From ANME-2 cluster archaeon (lineage in GTDB: Archaea; Halobacteriota; Methanosarcinia; Methanosarcinales; Methanocomedenaceae), in contig JAMJFV010000016.1 of the NCBI GenBank assembly GCA_023544495.1, positions 1 to 20,987 on the forward strand: DNA of 20,987 nucleotides, written 5' to 3'. Position numbers and translations under genes: made by a program. The notes below the pieces were generated by a model that did no database searches, was not told the origin of the DNA, and was given only the letters and a program-made list of their open reading frames with translations. Shown piece by piece: positions 15,385-20,987 of this stretch (positions are counted from its first letter, which is position 1; each line of letters starts with the position of its first letter).

Positions 15385-16195
15385 AGTTTTCATAGACCTC
15401 TTCCACTGAAAACCCTTCATGGACAATCTTTGCAATATTCGCCACGATAGCGCCGGGGTCATCTGCCTGGAATACGTTGCGTCCTATTGCCACCCCTTTT
15501 CCTCCAGCCTGTATCGAATCATATACTACCTGCATCAGGTCAGCTTCGGTCTCCATTCTTGGTCCGCCGGCCACAACAACCGGGACAGGACAACCTTTCA
15601 CCACTTCCCGGAACGAGTCGGGGTCGCCTGTATAATTGGTCTTGATTATATCCGCACCCAGTTCTGCTCCTACGCGTGCAGCATGTTTCACATACTCAAC
15701 ATCGTGTTCAGAATCGACTTTCGGTCCTCTGGGATACATCATTGCCAGCAGGGGCATACCCCATTCATCACATTTACCTGCAGTCATGCCAAGATCCTCA
15801 AGCATCTTTGCCTCATCGTGGGCACCTATATTTATGTGGACTGACACGCAGTCAGCTCCCACCTTGATGGCATCTTCCACAGAAGTGACCAGCACCTTGT
15901 GATCCGGGTCCGGACCCAGGGAAGTTGATGCCGATAAATGGATAATAAGCCCCACATCCTTGCCGTAACCCCGGTGACCGTATTTTGGAAGACCCATGTG
16001 TCCAAGCACGGCATTTGCACCACCATCTGCTACTTTGTTCACCATGAATGGCAGGTCGGCCAGTCCCTGAATGGGTCCCGCACCTACACCGTGGTCCATT
16101 GGTATAATTATGGCATTGCCGGTTTTCCGGTTAATGATACGCTCTATTCTGACAGATTTACCTATATTCCCTGACAGCAGGATTTTATTGTGCAT
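15371..16195 (-). CDS. 2-amino-3,7-dideoxy-D-threo-hept-6-ulosonate (ADH) synthase / class I aldolase, AroA' type
   Basis: A 274-residue class I aldolase of the DhnA/FbaB family. In methanogens the M. jannaschii homologue makes ADH from 6-deoxy-5-ketofructose 1-phosphate and aspartate semialdehyde, the first step of the alternative shikimate route. The catalytic residues align with the characterised enzyme: D34 in IIPMDHGVGAGPI, Tyr154 in MMYPRGPK, and Schiff-base Lys185 in DIIKTNYTG. VNKVADGGANAVLGHMG and VAGGPR are further hallmarks. A strong AGGTGG SD lies 6 nt before ATG 16195. It leads an operon with pyrD overlapping its 3' end. Some family members have fructose-bisphosphate aldolase activity instead; neither the partner AroB' nor other aromatic genes are in the window. 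Confidence 0.88.
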   Translation of the reverse strand: MHNKILLSGNIGKSVRIERIINRKTGNAIIIPMDHGVGAGPIQGLADLPFMVNKVADGGANAVLGHMGLPKYGHRGYGKDVGLIIHLSASTSLGPDPDHKVLVTSVEDAIKVGADCVSVHINIGAHDEAKMLEDLGMTAGKCDEWGMPLLAMMYPRGPKVDSEHDVEYVKHAARVGAELGADIIKTNYTGDPDSFREVVKGCPVPVVVAGGPRMETEADLMQVVYDSIQAGGKGVAIGRNVFQADDPGAIVANIAKIVHEGFSVEEVYENYDQD

Positions 16196-16366
16196 ACGTT
16201 TCCACCTGAATCCATTGAAAGGTTATAATGGTACTTATTTATTTAGCAATGTATGATCGTGCCATCATTCAATAAACATTATTAATAGCAGCAAAAAGGT
16301 TCATATTGAATGAATGCTAAAACTACTATAGGGTAATTTAATTTTACATAAGGAAGTGAATAAAAA

Positions 16367-16789
16367 ATGAATTTTGATACTATATTACTCAAGGACGTCA
16401 TGACAAGAGGGGTCATGACAAGAGGGGTCATGACAGTTCCTATGGATATTCCTGTGAAAGAAGTGGCATGCCTGATGTCGAACCAGCATGTTTCCGGTAT
16501 AGCTGTCATTGATCACTCTGGTGAGGTCGTGGGAGTAATCTCAGAAATGGATATGCTCAAAACGGTAGGTGACGAATCTTTGCTGAATCAACCTGCCGAG
16601 TCCATTATGAATTACTATGTCCAGTCCGTAAAACCAACAACGTCATTAAAATCAGCTGCTGAAATGATGATGAAACATGGTTACCACAGGTTGTTAGTCC
16701 TTTCAGAACCAGGAGTTGGCGCATCTAACCGTCCTATCGGGATTTTAAGTGCAAGTGATATTGTAAAAACAATATCAAAGACCCAATAG
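16367..16789 (+). CDS. Two-CBS-domain protein
   Basis: A 140-residue stand-alone Bateman module. The first CBS repeat contains VACLMSNQHVSGIAVID and VVGVISEMDMLK (about 33-65). The second contains SAAEMMMKHGYHRLLVLS and IGILSASDIVKTI (about 97-137). Such modules bind adenosyl ligands (AMP, ATP, SAM) and regulate partner proteins. The N-terminal D-V-M-T that opens the first repeat is present as three tandem VMT units because of a 15-bp duplication. AAGGAAGTGA ends 8 nt before the ATG. It converges with the CLC transporter gene, which itself carries a C-terminal CBS pair, but nothing in the sequence proves a functional link. Confidence 0.88.
   Translation: MNFDTILLKDVMTRGVMTRGVMTVPMDIPVKEVACLMSNQHVSGIAVIDHSGEVVGVISEMDMLKTVGDESLLNQPAESIMNYYVQSVKPTTSLKSAAEMMMKHGYHRLLVLSEPGVGASNRPIGILSASDIVKTISKTQ
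16397..16435 (+). repeat. In-frame 15-bp tandem duplication inside the CBS gene
   Basis: The unit gtcatgacaagaggg occurs at 16397-16411 and again, identical, at 16412-16426. A third partial copy, gtcatgaca, follows at 16427-16435. It encodes V-M-T-R-G twice and then V-M-T, so the frame is kept. Perfect identity suggests a recent slippage event or a tract still varying in copy number. Confidence 0.9.
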
Positions 16790-16804
16790 TAAATAGACAG
16801 GAGA

Positions 16805-18598
16805 TCACTGGCGTTTGCCAGCAGGTAACCGGCAGAACTTGGAGCTTAGTTGAGCATGTTCTCTGATAATATCAGACTTGGTCAACAGACCAAGCATCCT
16901 GGTACGATCCTCCCGTTCTACAACAGGGAGACGTCCAATATTATTTTCAAGCAGTTTCCTGAGTGCGTATTCAAGGTTATCATCCTCATATGTTACCACC
17001 AGTGAACGGGTCATAATATCCCCCACCAGTACTGTGTCCCGTTGATCAAGAGGTACTTTTTCTGCATCCTCGAAGGTGACTATGCCTACCAACTTCAGGT
17101 TGTCCAGTACAGGATAACCGATATGGCGGTATTTATGTATAAGGTTCAATACTGTCTGCACCTTTGTAGCAGGGCTGACGGTAATAATGTCGGTGCTCAT
17201 CACATCTTTCACCGTGACCAGTTCCAGTACATCTATGGTCATCTCACGGCGGTGGGCGGGTGAGTCCATCCGGGTAGGGACCTGCTTTTCATAAATAGAC
17301 CATCTACCCGACATAACATATGCAAGTGTCGAAGCCAGCATCAATGGGGGCAGCAGGTTATAGTTCCCGGTCAGTTCTGATACCATGATTATTGCAGCAA
17401 TGGGTGTTTTTGCCACTCCTGCGAGCAGTGCCGCCATCCCTACAAGTACAAAGGTAGAATATTCGACCACGATGGAGGGGAACAATGTATGGAAGGTAAT
17501 TCCCAATACGCCTCCCAGCATTGCGCCAACTACCAGGGTGGGGCCGAACACACCACCACTACCACCACTACTGATACTGAATGACGTGGCAATTATCTTT
17601 GCGAACAGCAGCAACAACAACAGTCCCAGGGCAAGTTCCTGGTTAATGGCCAGCTGGATAAGCCCGTATCCCACTCCCAGGCTTTGGGGTATGAAAAATG
17701 CCATCATGCCCAGCATGAAACCACCGATCGCCGGTTTGAAATGTTTCGGGATGGCAAGTCGTTTGAAGAAATCTCTCATTCCGTAGAAGACATGAACATA
17801 AAAAATGCCCACAGTTGCAGCTGCAATACCCAGCAGGGCATAGAATATAAGTTCATTGGGATGGGTAAAATGGTAATCCGACATTGAGAACAGGGAACCC
17901 CAGCCAAAGAACGAGCAGAATATGGAGTATGCAACGGTTGATGAAATAAAAGCAGGTACAATACCCTCTGATTCCGAACCCTGCCGGTACAATACTTCAA
18001 TCGCAAAGATTGCACCGCCCAGGGGTGCCTTGAATATACTACCAATACCTGCTGCCATTCCACATATTACCAGGATACGTCGGTCCCTGTCGGTCAGTTT
18101 CAGCCTGGTGGCAAGTACTGAACCGAAGCCTGCGCTGATCTGAGCTATGGGTCCTTCCCTGCCCGCACTCCCGCCTGAGCCTATGGTTATCATGGATGCG
18201 AAGGCCTTGATGAAAGGTACACGTGTGCGTATTATACCTCTTTGTCGGTGGTATGATTCTATCACCGAGTCGGTACCGTGACCTTCGGTCTCAGGTGCGA
18301 AGCGATAGACCAGGTAACCTGCAATAAGGCCACCCACCATTGGCAATAGTATGAGCAGTAAGCGGTGAGGGCTGGAAGGGGGAACAACCAGCAGGTCAAC
18401 ATCACCTCCTGGCGAAGCAGGGTAATATCCACCAATACCTCCCAGCAGGAAATATGTGGAGTAGTAGAGCCCTGAATAGAATAGCACGGCGATGAGCCCG
18501 CCGACCACGCCGACCAGTGTGCTGAGCAATCCCCATCTCTGGACTTCTTTCAGTTCAAGTTCAATAATAATTTTCTTGATCTTATTAGTAAAATACAT
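16805..18598 (-). CDS. CLC-family chloride channel/transporter with C-terminal CBS pair
   Basis: A 597-residue CLC protein. The selectivity motifs are clear: GSGGSAGREGP (140-150, gating Glu148), SGGSGGVFGPTL in the second half, and NY in LTGNYNLLPP, matching the pore tyrosine. The first selectivity motif is altered: GHGTD stands where E. coli CLC has GSGIP. The internal proton-glutamate position reads AIEVLY, with Val202 after Glu201, where E. coli CLC has two Glu. Two CBS domains follow the membrane part (VKDVMSTDIITVSP and VGDIMTRSLVV), with conserved D-I-M/V-M starts. ATG 18598 was chosen because GGTGG lies 9 nt upstream; an in-frame GTG at 18607 is possible. It converges on the small CBS gene with a 15-nt gap. 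Confidence 0.93.
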   Translation of the reverse strand: MYFTNKIKKIIIELELKEVQRWGLLSTLVGVVGGLIAVLFYSGLYYSTYFLLGGIGGYYPASPGGDVDLLVVPPSSPHRLLLILLPMVGGLIAGYLVYRFAPETEGHGTDSVIESYHRQRGIIRTRVPFIKAFASMITIGSGGSAGREGPIAQISAGFGSVLATRLKLTDRDRRILVICGMAAGIGSIFKAPLGGAIFAIEVLYRQGSESEGIVPAFISSTVAYSIFCSFFGWGSLFSMSDYHFTHPNELIFYALLGIAAATVGIFYVHVFYGMRDFFKRLAIPKHFKPAIGGFMLGMMAFFIPQSLGVGYGLIQLAINQELALGLLLLLLFAKIIATSFSISSGGSGGVFGPTLVVGAMLGGVLGITFHTLFPSIVVEYSTFVLVGMAALLAGVAKTPIAAIIMVSELTGNYNLLPPLMLASTLAYVMSGRWSIYEKQVPTRMDSPAHRREMTIDVLELVTVKDVMSTDIITVSPATKVQTVLNLIHKYRHIGYPVLDNLKLVGIVTFEDAEKVPLDQRDTVLVGDIMTRSLVVTYEDDNLEYALRKLLENNIGRLPVVEREDRTRMLGLLTKSDIIREHAQLSSKFCRLPAGKRQ

Positions 18599-18680
18599 CC
18601 TCAACACCCACCAGCTGAGGATAAAAGTTTATTCGGTGATCGGAAAATAATGAAACATGAATAATTTGATACGGGTAATT

Positions 18681-18690
18681 GTATAAAAAG
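18681..18690 (-). promoter_or_regulatory. TATA-like element ahead of clc
   Basis: On the minus strand ctttttatac lies about 83-92 nt before the clc ATG. Transcription would start near 18658, giving a roughly 60-nt leader that includes the GGTGG SD. A second AT-rich stretch nearer the gene is an alternative. Confidence 0.35.
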
Positions 18691-18820
18691 AAAATGTTGA
18701 AAGATCCATAGTGCAAGTCTATTGAAAATACCCGTGTCTTTGACCTTCTTTAAATTTTGGGTCTATTTCGTGCTCTATGACTAATAAGGTTAATGATATT
18801 TCTCCATGACGATATCCGGG

Positions 18821-18830
18821 ATGTATATAT
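18821..18830 (+). promoter_or_regulatory. TATA-like element ahead of the hypD relic
   Basis: The sequence atgtatatat lies about 73-82 nt before ATG 18903, and a CGGAG SD-like element sits 6 nt before that ATG. Both look intact, although the gene they once served is destroyed. Confidence 0.4.
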
Positions 18831-18902
18831 TGACAGGAATCATACGTAAAAATGCATAATTGGTTATACCATTGACCTGAAAAAAGATTTCGCGGAGAAA
18901 AA

Positions 18903-19252
18903 ATGGACGAAGAAGAACGTATCAGGGAACATGTCACTAATATTAAAGCCATAGCAAAATGAAATTTCCCGATATATCACTATCATGGAAATATGCGGTG
19001 GACACACCAGCGTGATCATGAAGTGACCCCTGATGATATCCACAACCGGCTGGACAGGGTCACGTTCGTGCATGGCATAAGGGAAATTCTGCATGGACCC
19101 CCTGCATTGCGAATTCTCGTTTCAGGGGATGAAAATATTGACGGTTTTCGGGATTCTGGCCATGTTTCACAATAATCTGGGTGACCCCTTACAGGCACAT
19201 GCACATCCCACAGGTCATAGCTGGTTTTATTGAACGGGTGCTCTGGGCGATC
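18903..19252 (+). pseudogene. hypD: Degenerate hypD ([NiFe]-hydrogenase maturation protein)
   Basis: Fragments of HypD appear in the right order across all three forward frames. Frame 1 starts at ATG 18903 with MDEEERIREHVTNIKAIAK and stops at 18960. Frame 2 then gives YITIMEICGGHTSVIMK, the HypD CGGHT active-site signature, ending at TGA 19024. Frame 1 resumes with VTPDDIHNRLD, the segment after the GPGCPVC motif, and later PPALRILVSGDENIDGF and SGHVSQ. Frame 3 (19181-19252) gives HIPQVIAGFIERVLWAI. The YGIRELLP-to-CPVC block, the long central region and the C-terminal cysteine cluster are missing. About 350 nt remain of a gene that is normally over 1 kb. Intact HypD forms the Fe(CN)2CO centre with HypC and HypE; this copy cannot. 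Confidence 0.82.
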
Positions 19253-19290
19253 ATATCCGGGTCAGCCGCATTTATTACTGACATCGTACA

Positions 19291-19332
19291 TCACATGTCT
19301 GGCCCTGCATTCAGATCAAGTAACGTTTCCAT
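19291..19332 (-). other. Possible truncated gene start
   Basis: On the minus strand an ATG at 19332 has GGAG 8 nt upstream and encodes METLLDLNAGPDM before TGA at 19291. It lies 16 nt after the stop of the 54-residue gene and ends where the hypD relic begins on the other strand. It may be the stub of a second gene cut by the deletions that wrecked hypD. Too short to be sure. Confidence 0.2.
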
Positions 19333-19348
19333 TTTTTATACTCCAAAT

Positions 19349-19513
19349 TCAAATCTTATCAAATTCGGTTGCCTTTTGTTCACCTAACAATCCTTTGACC
19401 TTTGATCTGCAAATAGCCACACATTCTTCTTCACTCATGTTGTCAACGACTTTGGCCGATGCAGGACCGAAAAATTTTGCCATCAACGCTTTACATTTAT
19501 CCTTTTTGCTCAT
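19349..19513 (-). CDS. Small Cys-containing protein, 54 residues
   Basis: An unrecognised but well-formed small gene. The peptide begins MSKKDKCKALMAKFFGPA and continues with VVDNMSEEECVAICRSKVKG and LLGEQKATEFDKI. Its three cysteines (C7, C36 and C40, the last two as C-x-x-x-C) could bind a metal or form disulfides. It is helical and amphipathic, with no membrane segment. Support for expression: GGGGTGT 7 nt before the ATG at 19513, and a TATA-like aaaagtatataat at 19533-19548 on the same strand. It lies in an otherwise decayed stretch beside the hypD relic, yet the frame is intact. The function is not inferable. Confidence 0.6.
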   Translation of the reverse strand: MSKKDKCKALMAKFFGPASAKVVDNMSEEECVAICRSKVKGLLGEQKATEFDKI

Positions 19514-19532
19514 GCGAATTACACCCCAAAAA

Positions 19533-19548
19533 ATGATTATATACTTTT
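19533..19548 (-). promoter_or_regulatory. TATA box of the 54-residue gene
   Basis: On the minus strand aaaagtatataatcat is centred about 27 nt before the ATG at 19513. Standard spacing would put the transcription start at or next to the start codon, although an SD-like GGGGTGT is also present. The gene may therefore use either a leaderless or a short-leader transcript. Confidence 0.45.
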
Positions 19549-19559
19549 AATTATCATAA

Positions 19560-19949
19560 TGCTTATCACTAAATTTATATATCTTTTTTGGTTTTACTTT
19601 TGCATGCATATCATACAAAGAAGGGGATTTCACCGTGCAGTTGCAGGATCAGGAAAACTATTGCTTCGTATTTATTATTTGACGAGGATCAGTGTTTATT
19701 CTCTTATTGCTTCCGCGATTCATTTTTTAATTATGGCTCGATTTTCACGACTCCACCTAAGTGTCCAAAGGCACCTGACGATGGTTTACGAATGGAATAA
19801 TATTACCCTACTCTGACAGTTAAAATATTCCTAAAATATTCCATTCATATATCTCTAAAATTTTGCTATATGTATTCTTGATTTTGTATCAAAATCATCC
19901 TATTTATTGAGTCATTGTTAGGATTATTTTTTAATTTTAATACGTTTGG
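19560..19949. other. AT-rich stretch without a supported gene
   Basis: No frame gives a convincing protein. On the plus strand, protein-like scraps lie in different frames: QLQDQENYCFVF after 19635, and YGSIFTTPPKCPKAPDDG near 19730-19790. These may be traces of another decayed gene, but I cannot name it. Confidence 0.4.
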
Positions 19950-20063
19950 ATGGTGATTGAAGATATGAAAAAAGGTAGTAATCGAACAATAGAAGATCAC
20001 TGCCCATATCAAGTAATAATAGAAACAGTAGGAATAATGAGGTTTTTCATGCTTCATGCATGA
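19950..20063 (+). CDS. Possible 37-residue ORF ending in a hairpin
   Basis: ATG 19950 opens a short frame: MVIEDMKKGSNRTIEDHC, then PYQVIIETVGIMRFFMLHA, with TGA at 20061. An AT-rich TATA-like stretch lies at 19922-19942, close enough for a leaderless start, and no SD is seen. The stop codon falls inside an 8-bp hairpin (20059-20077), an arrangement expected of a terminator. It could equally be a remnant of a longer gene. No family recognised. Confidence 0.25.
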   Translation: MVIEDMKKGSNRTIEDHCPYQVIIETVGIMRFFMLHA

Positions 20064-20077
20064 GTCGAAGACTCATG
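20059..20077. repeat. 8-bp stem, 3-nt loop palindrome
   Basis: The arms catgagtc (20059-20066) and gactcatg (20070-20077) are exact reverse complements around gaa. A second, weaker inverted pair (cagatt and aatctg) lies about 11 nt downstream. It may act as a terminator or be a dispersed palindromic repeat. The remaining bases up to 20200 hold nothing else I can name. Confidence 0.6.
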
Positions 20078-20201
20078 AGCGTTTACACAGATTTGTAGTC
20101 GCACATGAATCTGATATATTCGCTGTATAACTGTATTTTGGCATTGTGTCTCTCATTTCCATAATTCCATAATCTATTAGTTTCACACCGCTATTACCAA
20201 C

Positions 20202-20210
20202 CATATTTAA
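20202..20210 (+). promoter_or_regulatory. TATA box of the XPD-type helicase gene
   Basis: The sequence catatttaa is centred about 28 nt before the ATG at 20234, which would place the transcription start on or next to the start codon. No SD lies between them, so the mRNA is probably leaderless. Confidence 0.5.
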
Positions 20211-20233
20211 AGAGGAACAGGAATTCTACCCTA

Positions 20234-20987
20234 ATGACTCCTGAATACATGAAATTCTTCCCCAAGCCTTCATGTTACCCCAACCAGCAGGCAGCAATGG
20301 ATTCCATACATAAGGCCCTGCACAACGGCAAGGTGGTGCTGTTCGAGGGTGCGTGCGGGACCGGCAAGACCCTCAGCGCACTCTCCCCCTCCATTGATGT
20401 TGCACAACAACAGGATAAAGTGGTCATAATAGCGACAAACGTGCACCAACAGATGCAGCAGTTCATTGATGAATCCAGGGAGATCAAGCAACTGCATGAT
20501 ATTAACGTGGTGGTACTCAAGGGAAAGAAGCACATGTGCTCCAGGGATGAAGATTACGAGACCTGCAACATCCTCAGGGAAAATACCCTCGAGCTCATTG
20601 AAAAGGAAAAGGAGCAATCACAGCTCAGGGCACAGCTCGGGTACCTGCACCAGGAATTGAAACAGCATCCTATTGACGCGACAATTGAAACAACCAGAGC
20701 AATTTCAATAGAGCTGGAGAAACTGGCAAAACAAATAAAGGACCTGCAAGAGCGTCACTGCACCCAGTTCTACAACGTGGTCGTGCAGGATGAGGGACCG
20801 CAGAACCCTTCAACATTGGACGCATTTTCGCTCGATCCCGGTGACGATTTTACCTCCTGGTACCACGAGGACGTGCGCACGCCCGAGGAAGTGAACGAAT
20901 GGGCGCATGAGCGGGGCATGTGCGGGTATGAACTGGTCAAGCGCCAGGTATCTGGTGCCCGGTTGTTGATATGCAACTTCCACCATA
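20234..20987 (+). CDS. XPD/Rad3-type Fe-S DNA helicase, C-terminus outside window
   Basis: The first 251 residues of a superfamily 2 5'-to-3' DNA helicase. YPNQQAAMDSIHKAL forms the Q-motif-like N-terminus, FEGACGTGKTLSAL (38-50) is Walker A, and TNVHQQMQQF is motif Ia. The four Fe-S cysteines are C102 (KKHMC), C111 (YETCNIL), C176 (RHCTQFY) and C230 (ERGMCGYE), followed by the family's LLICNFHH. A helical, charged insert of about 60 residues between C111 and C176 makes the Fe-S domain longer than in the crystallised crenarchaeal XPDs. The DEAH box and helicase domain 2 are beyond the window. Archaeal XPD opens DNA bubbles, probably in repair. The ATG at 20234 follows a well-placed TATA box. 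Confidence 0.9.
   Translation, partial: MTPEYMKFFPKPSCYPNQQAAMDSIHKALHNGKVVLFEGACGTGKTLSALSPSIDVAQQQDKVVIIATNVHQQMQQFIDESREIKQLHDINVVVLKGKKHMCSRDEDYETCNILRENTLELIEKEKEQSQLRAQLGYLHQELKQHPIDATIETTRAISIELEKLAKQIKDLQERHCTQFYNVVVQDEGPQNPSTLDAFSLDPGDDFTSWYHEDVRTPEEVNEWAHERGMCGYELVKRQVSGARLLICNFHH

Larger units (their letters stand above)
18599..18902. other. Intergenic region between clc and the hypD relic
   Basis: No gene is supported here. It appears to hold two outward-facing promoters: TATA-like sequences at 18681-18690 (minus, toward clc) and 18821-18830 (plus, toward the hypD relic). Confidence 0.5.

Noticed and set aside
15394..15462. Upstream in-frame extension of pyrD
   Set aside because: It lies wholly inside the ADH synthase gene and does not look like PyrD; the family N-terminus fits ATG 15384.
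18993..19175. Open 60-codon plus-strand frame starting MRWTHQRDHEV
   Set aside because: It is part of the hypD relic; its recognisable part (VTPDDIHNRLD to SGHVSQ) continues in other frames on both sides, so it is not a separate gene.
1..20987. CRISPR arrays, tRNA or rRNA genes
   Set aside because: No regularly spaced direct repeats, tRNA arm patterns or conserved rRNA segments were seen on reading both strands.

Overview
The window comes from a euryarchaeon, most likely a cytochrome-containing relative of Methanosarcinales or ANME-2. The evidence is archaeal core genes (TFB, Gar1, Trm56, a beta-CASP RNA-processing nuclease, an XPD-type helicase), the methanogen-type ADH synthase of the alternative aromatic pathway, archaeal TATA boxes in place of bacterial -35/-10 elements, and a CcmC cytochrome c maturation protein. 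The lineage is inferred from gene families and not measured. No rRNA, tRNA, CRISPR array or intact mobile element was recognised.

Layout. Positions 1-1353 hold a partial HMGL-like carboxyltransferase and a DUF4013 membrane protein (minus). A lone ccmC follows (1560-2324, plus), then an RNA-processing pair on the minus strand (aCPSF2-like nuclease and trm56, 2342-4193). At 4429-6285 a P-loop ATPase with a substituted Walker A abuts an MscS-type channel. Positions 6686-7742 carry an E1-like ThiF/MoeB enzyme and a TusA-like sulfur carrier. Positions 7771-9246 hold a coiled-coil hypothetical, an IS1634-type transposase relic and a LysE exporter. The stretch 9273-10876 is a gar1-tfb-small ORF unit that may read on into lysE. 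A PHP hydrolase and an AI-2E-type membrane protein follow.

Positions 12924-16195 form a compact minus-strand operon: ADH synthase, pyrD, pyrK and a FAH-family enzyme. This couples the first step of archaeal aromatic precursor synthesis with pyrimidine synthesis. Next come a small two-CBS protein and, converging on it, a CLC chloride transporter that also ends in a CBS pair.

Positions 18600-20233 look like a decaying segment. It contains a heavily deleted and frameshifted hypD ([NiFe]-hydrogenase maturation), a probable 54-residue gene with its own signals, and AT-rich non-coding DNA with a hairpin. The window closes with the N-terminal part of an XPD/Rad3-type Fe-S helicase. The hypD relic next to a genome keeping CcmC is the most informative evolutionary signal. 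The ATPase-MscS pair is the best candidate for an undescribed functional system.
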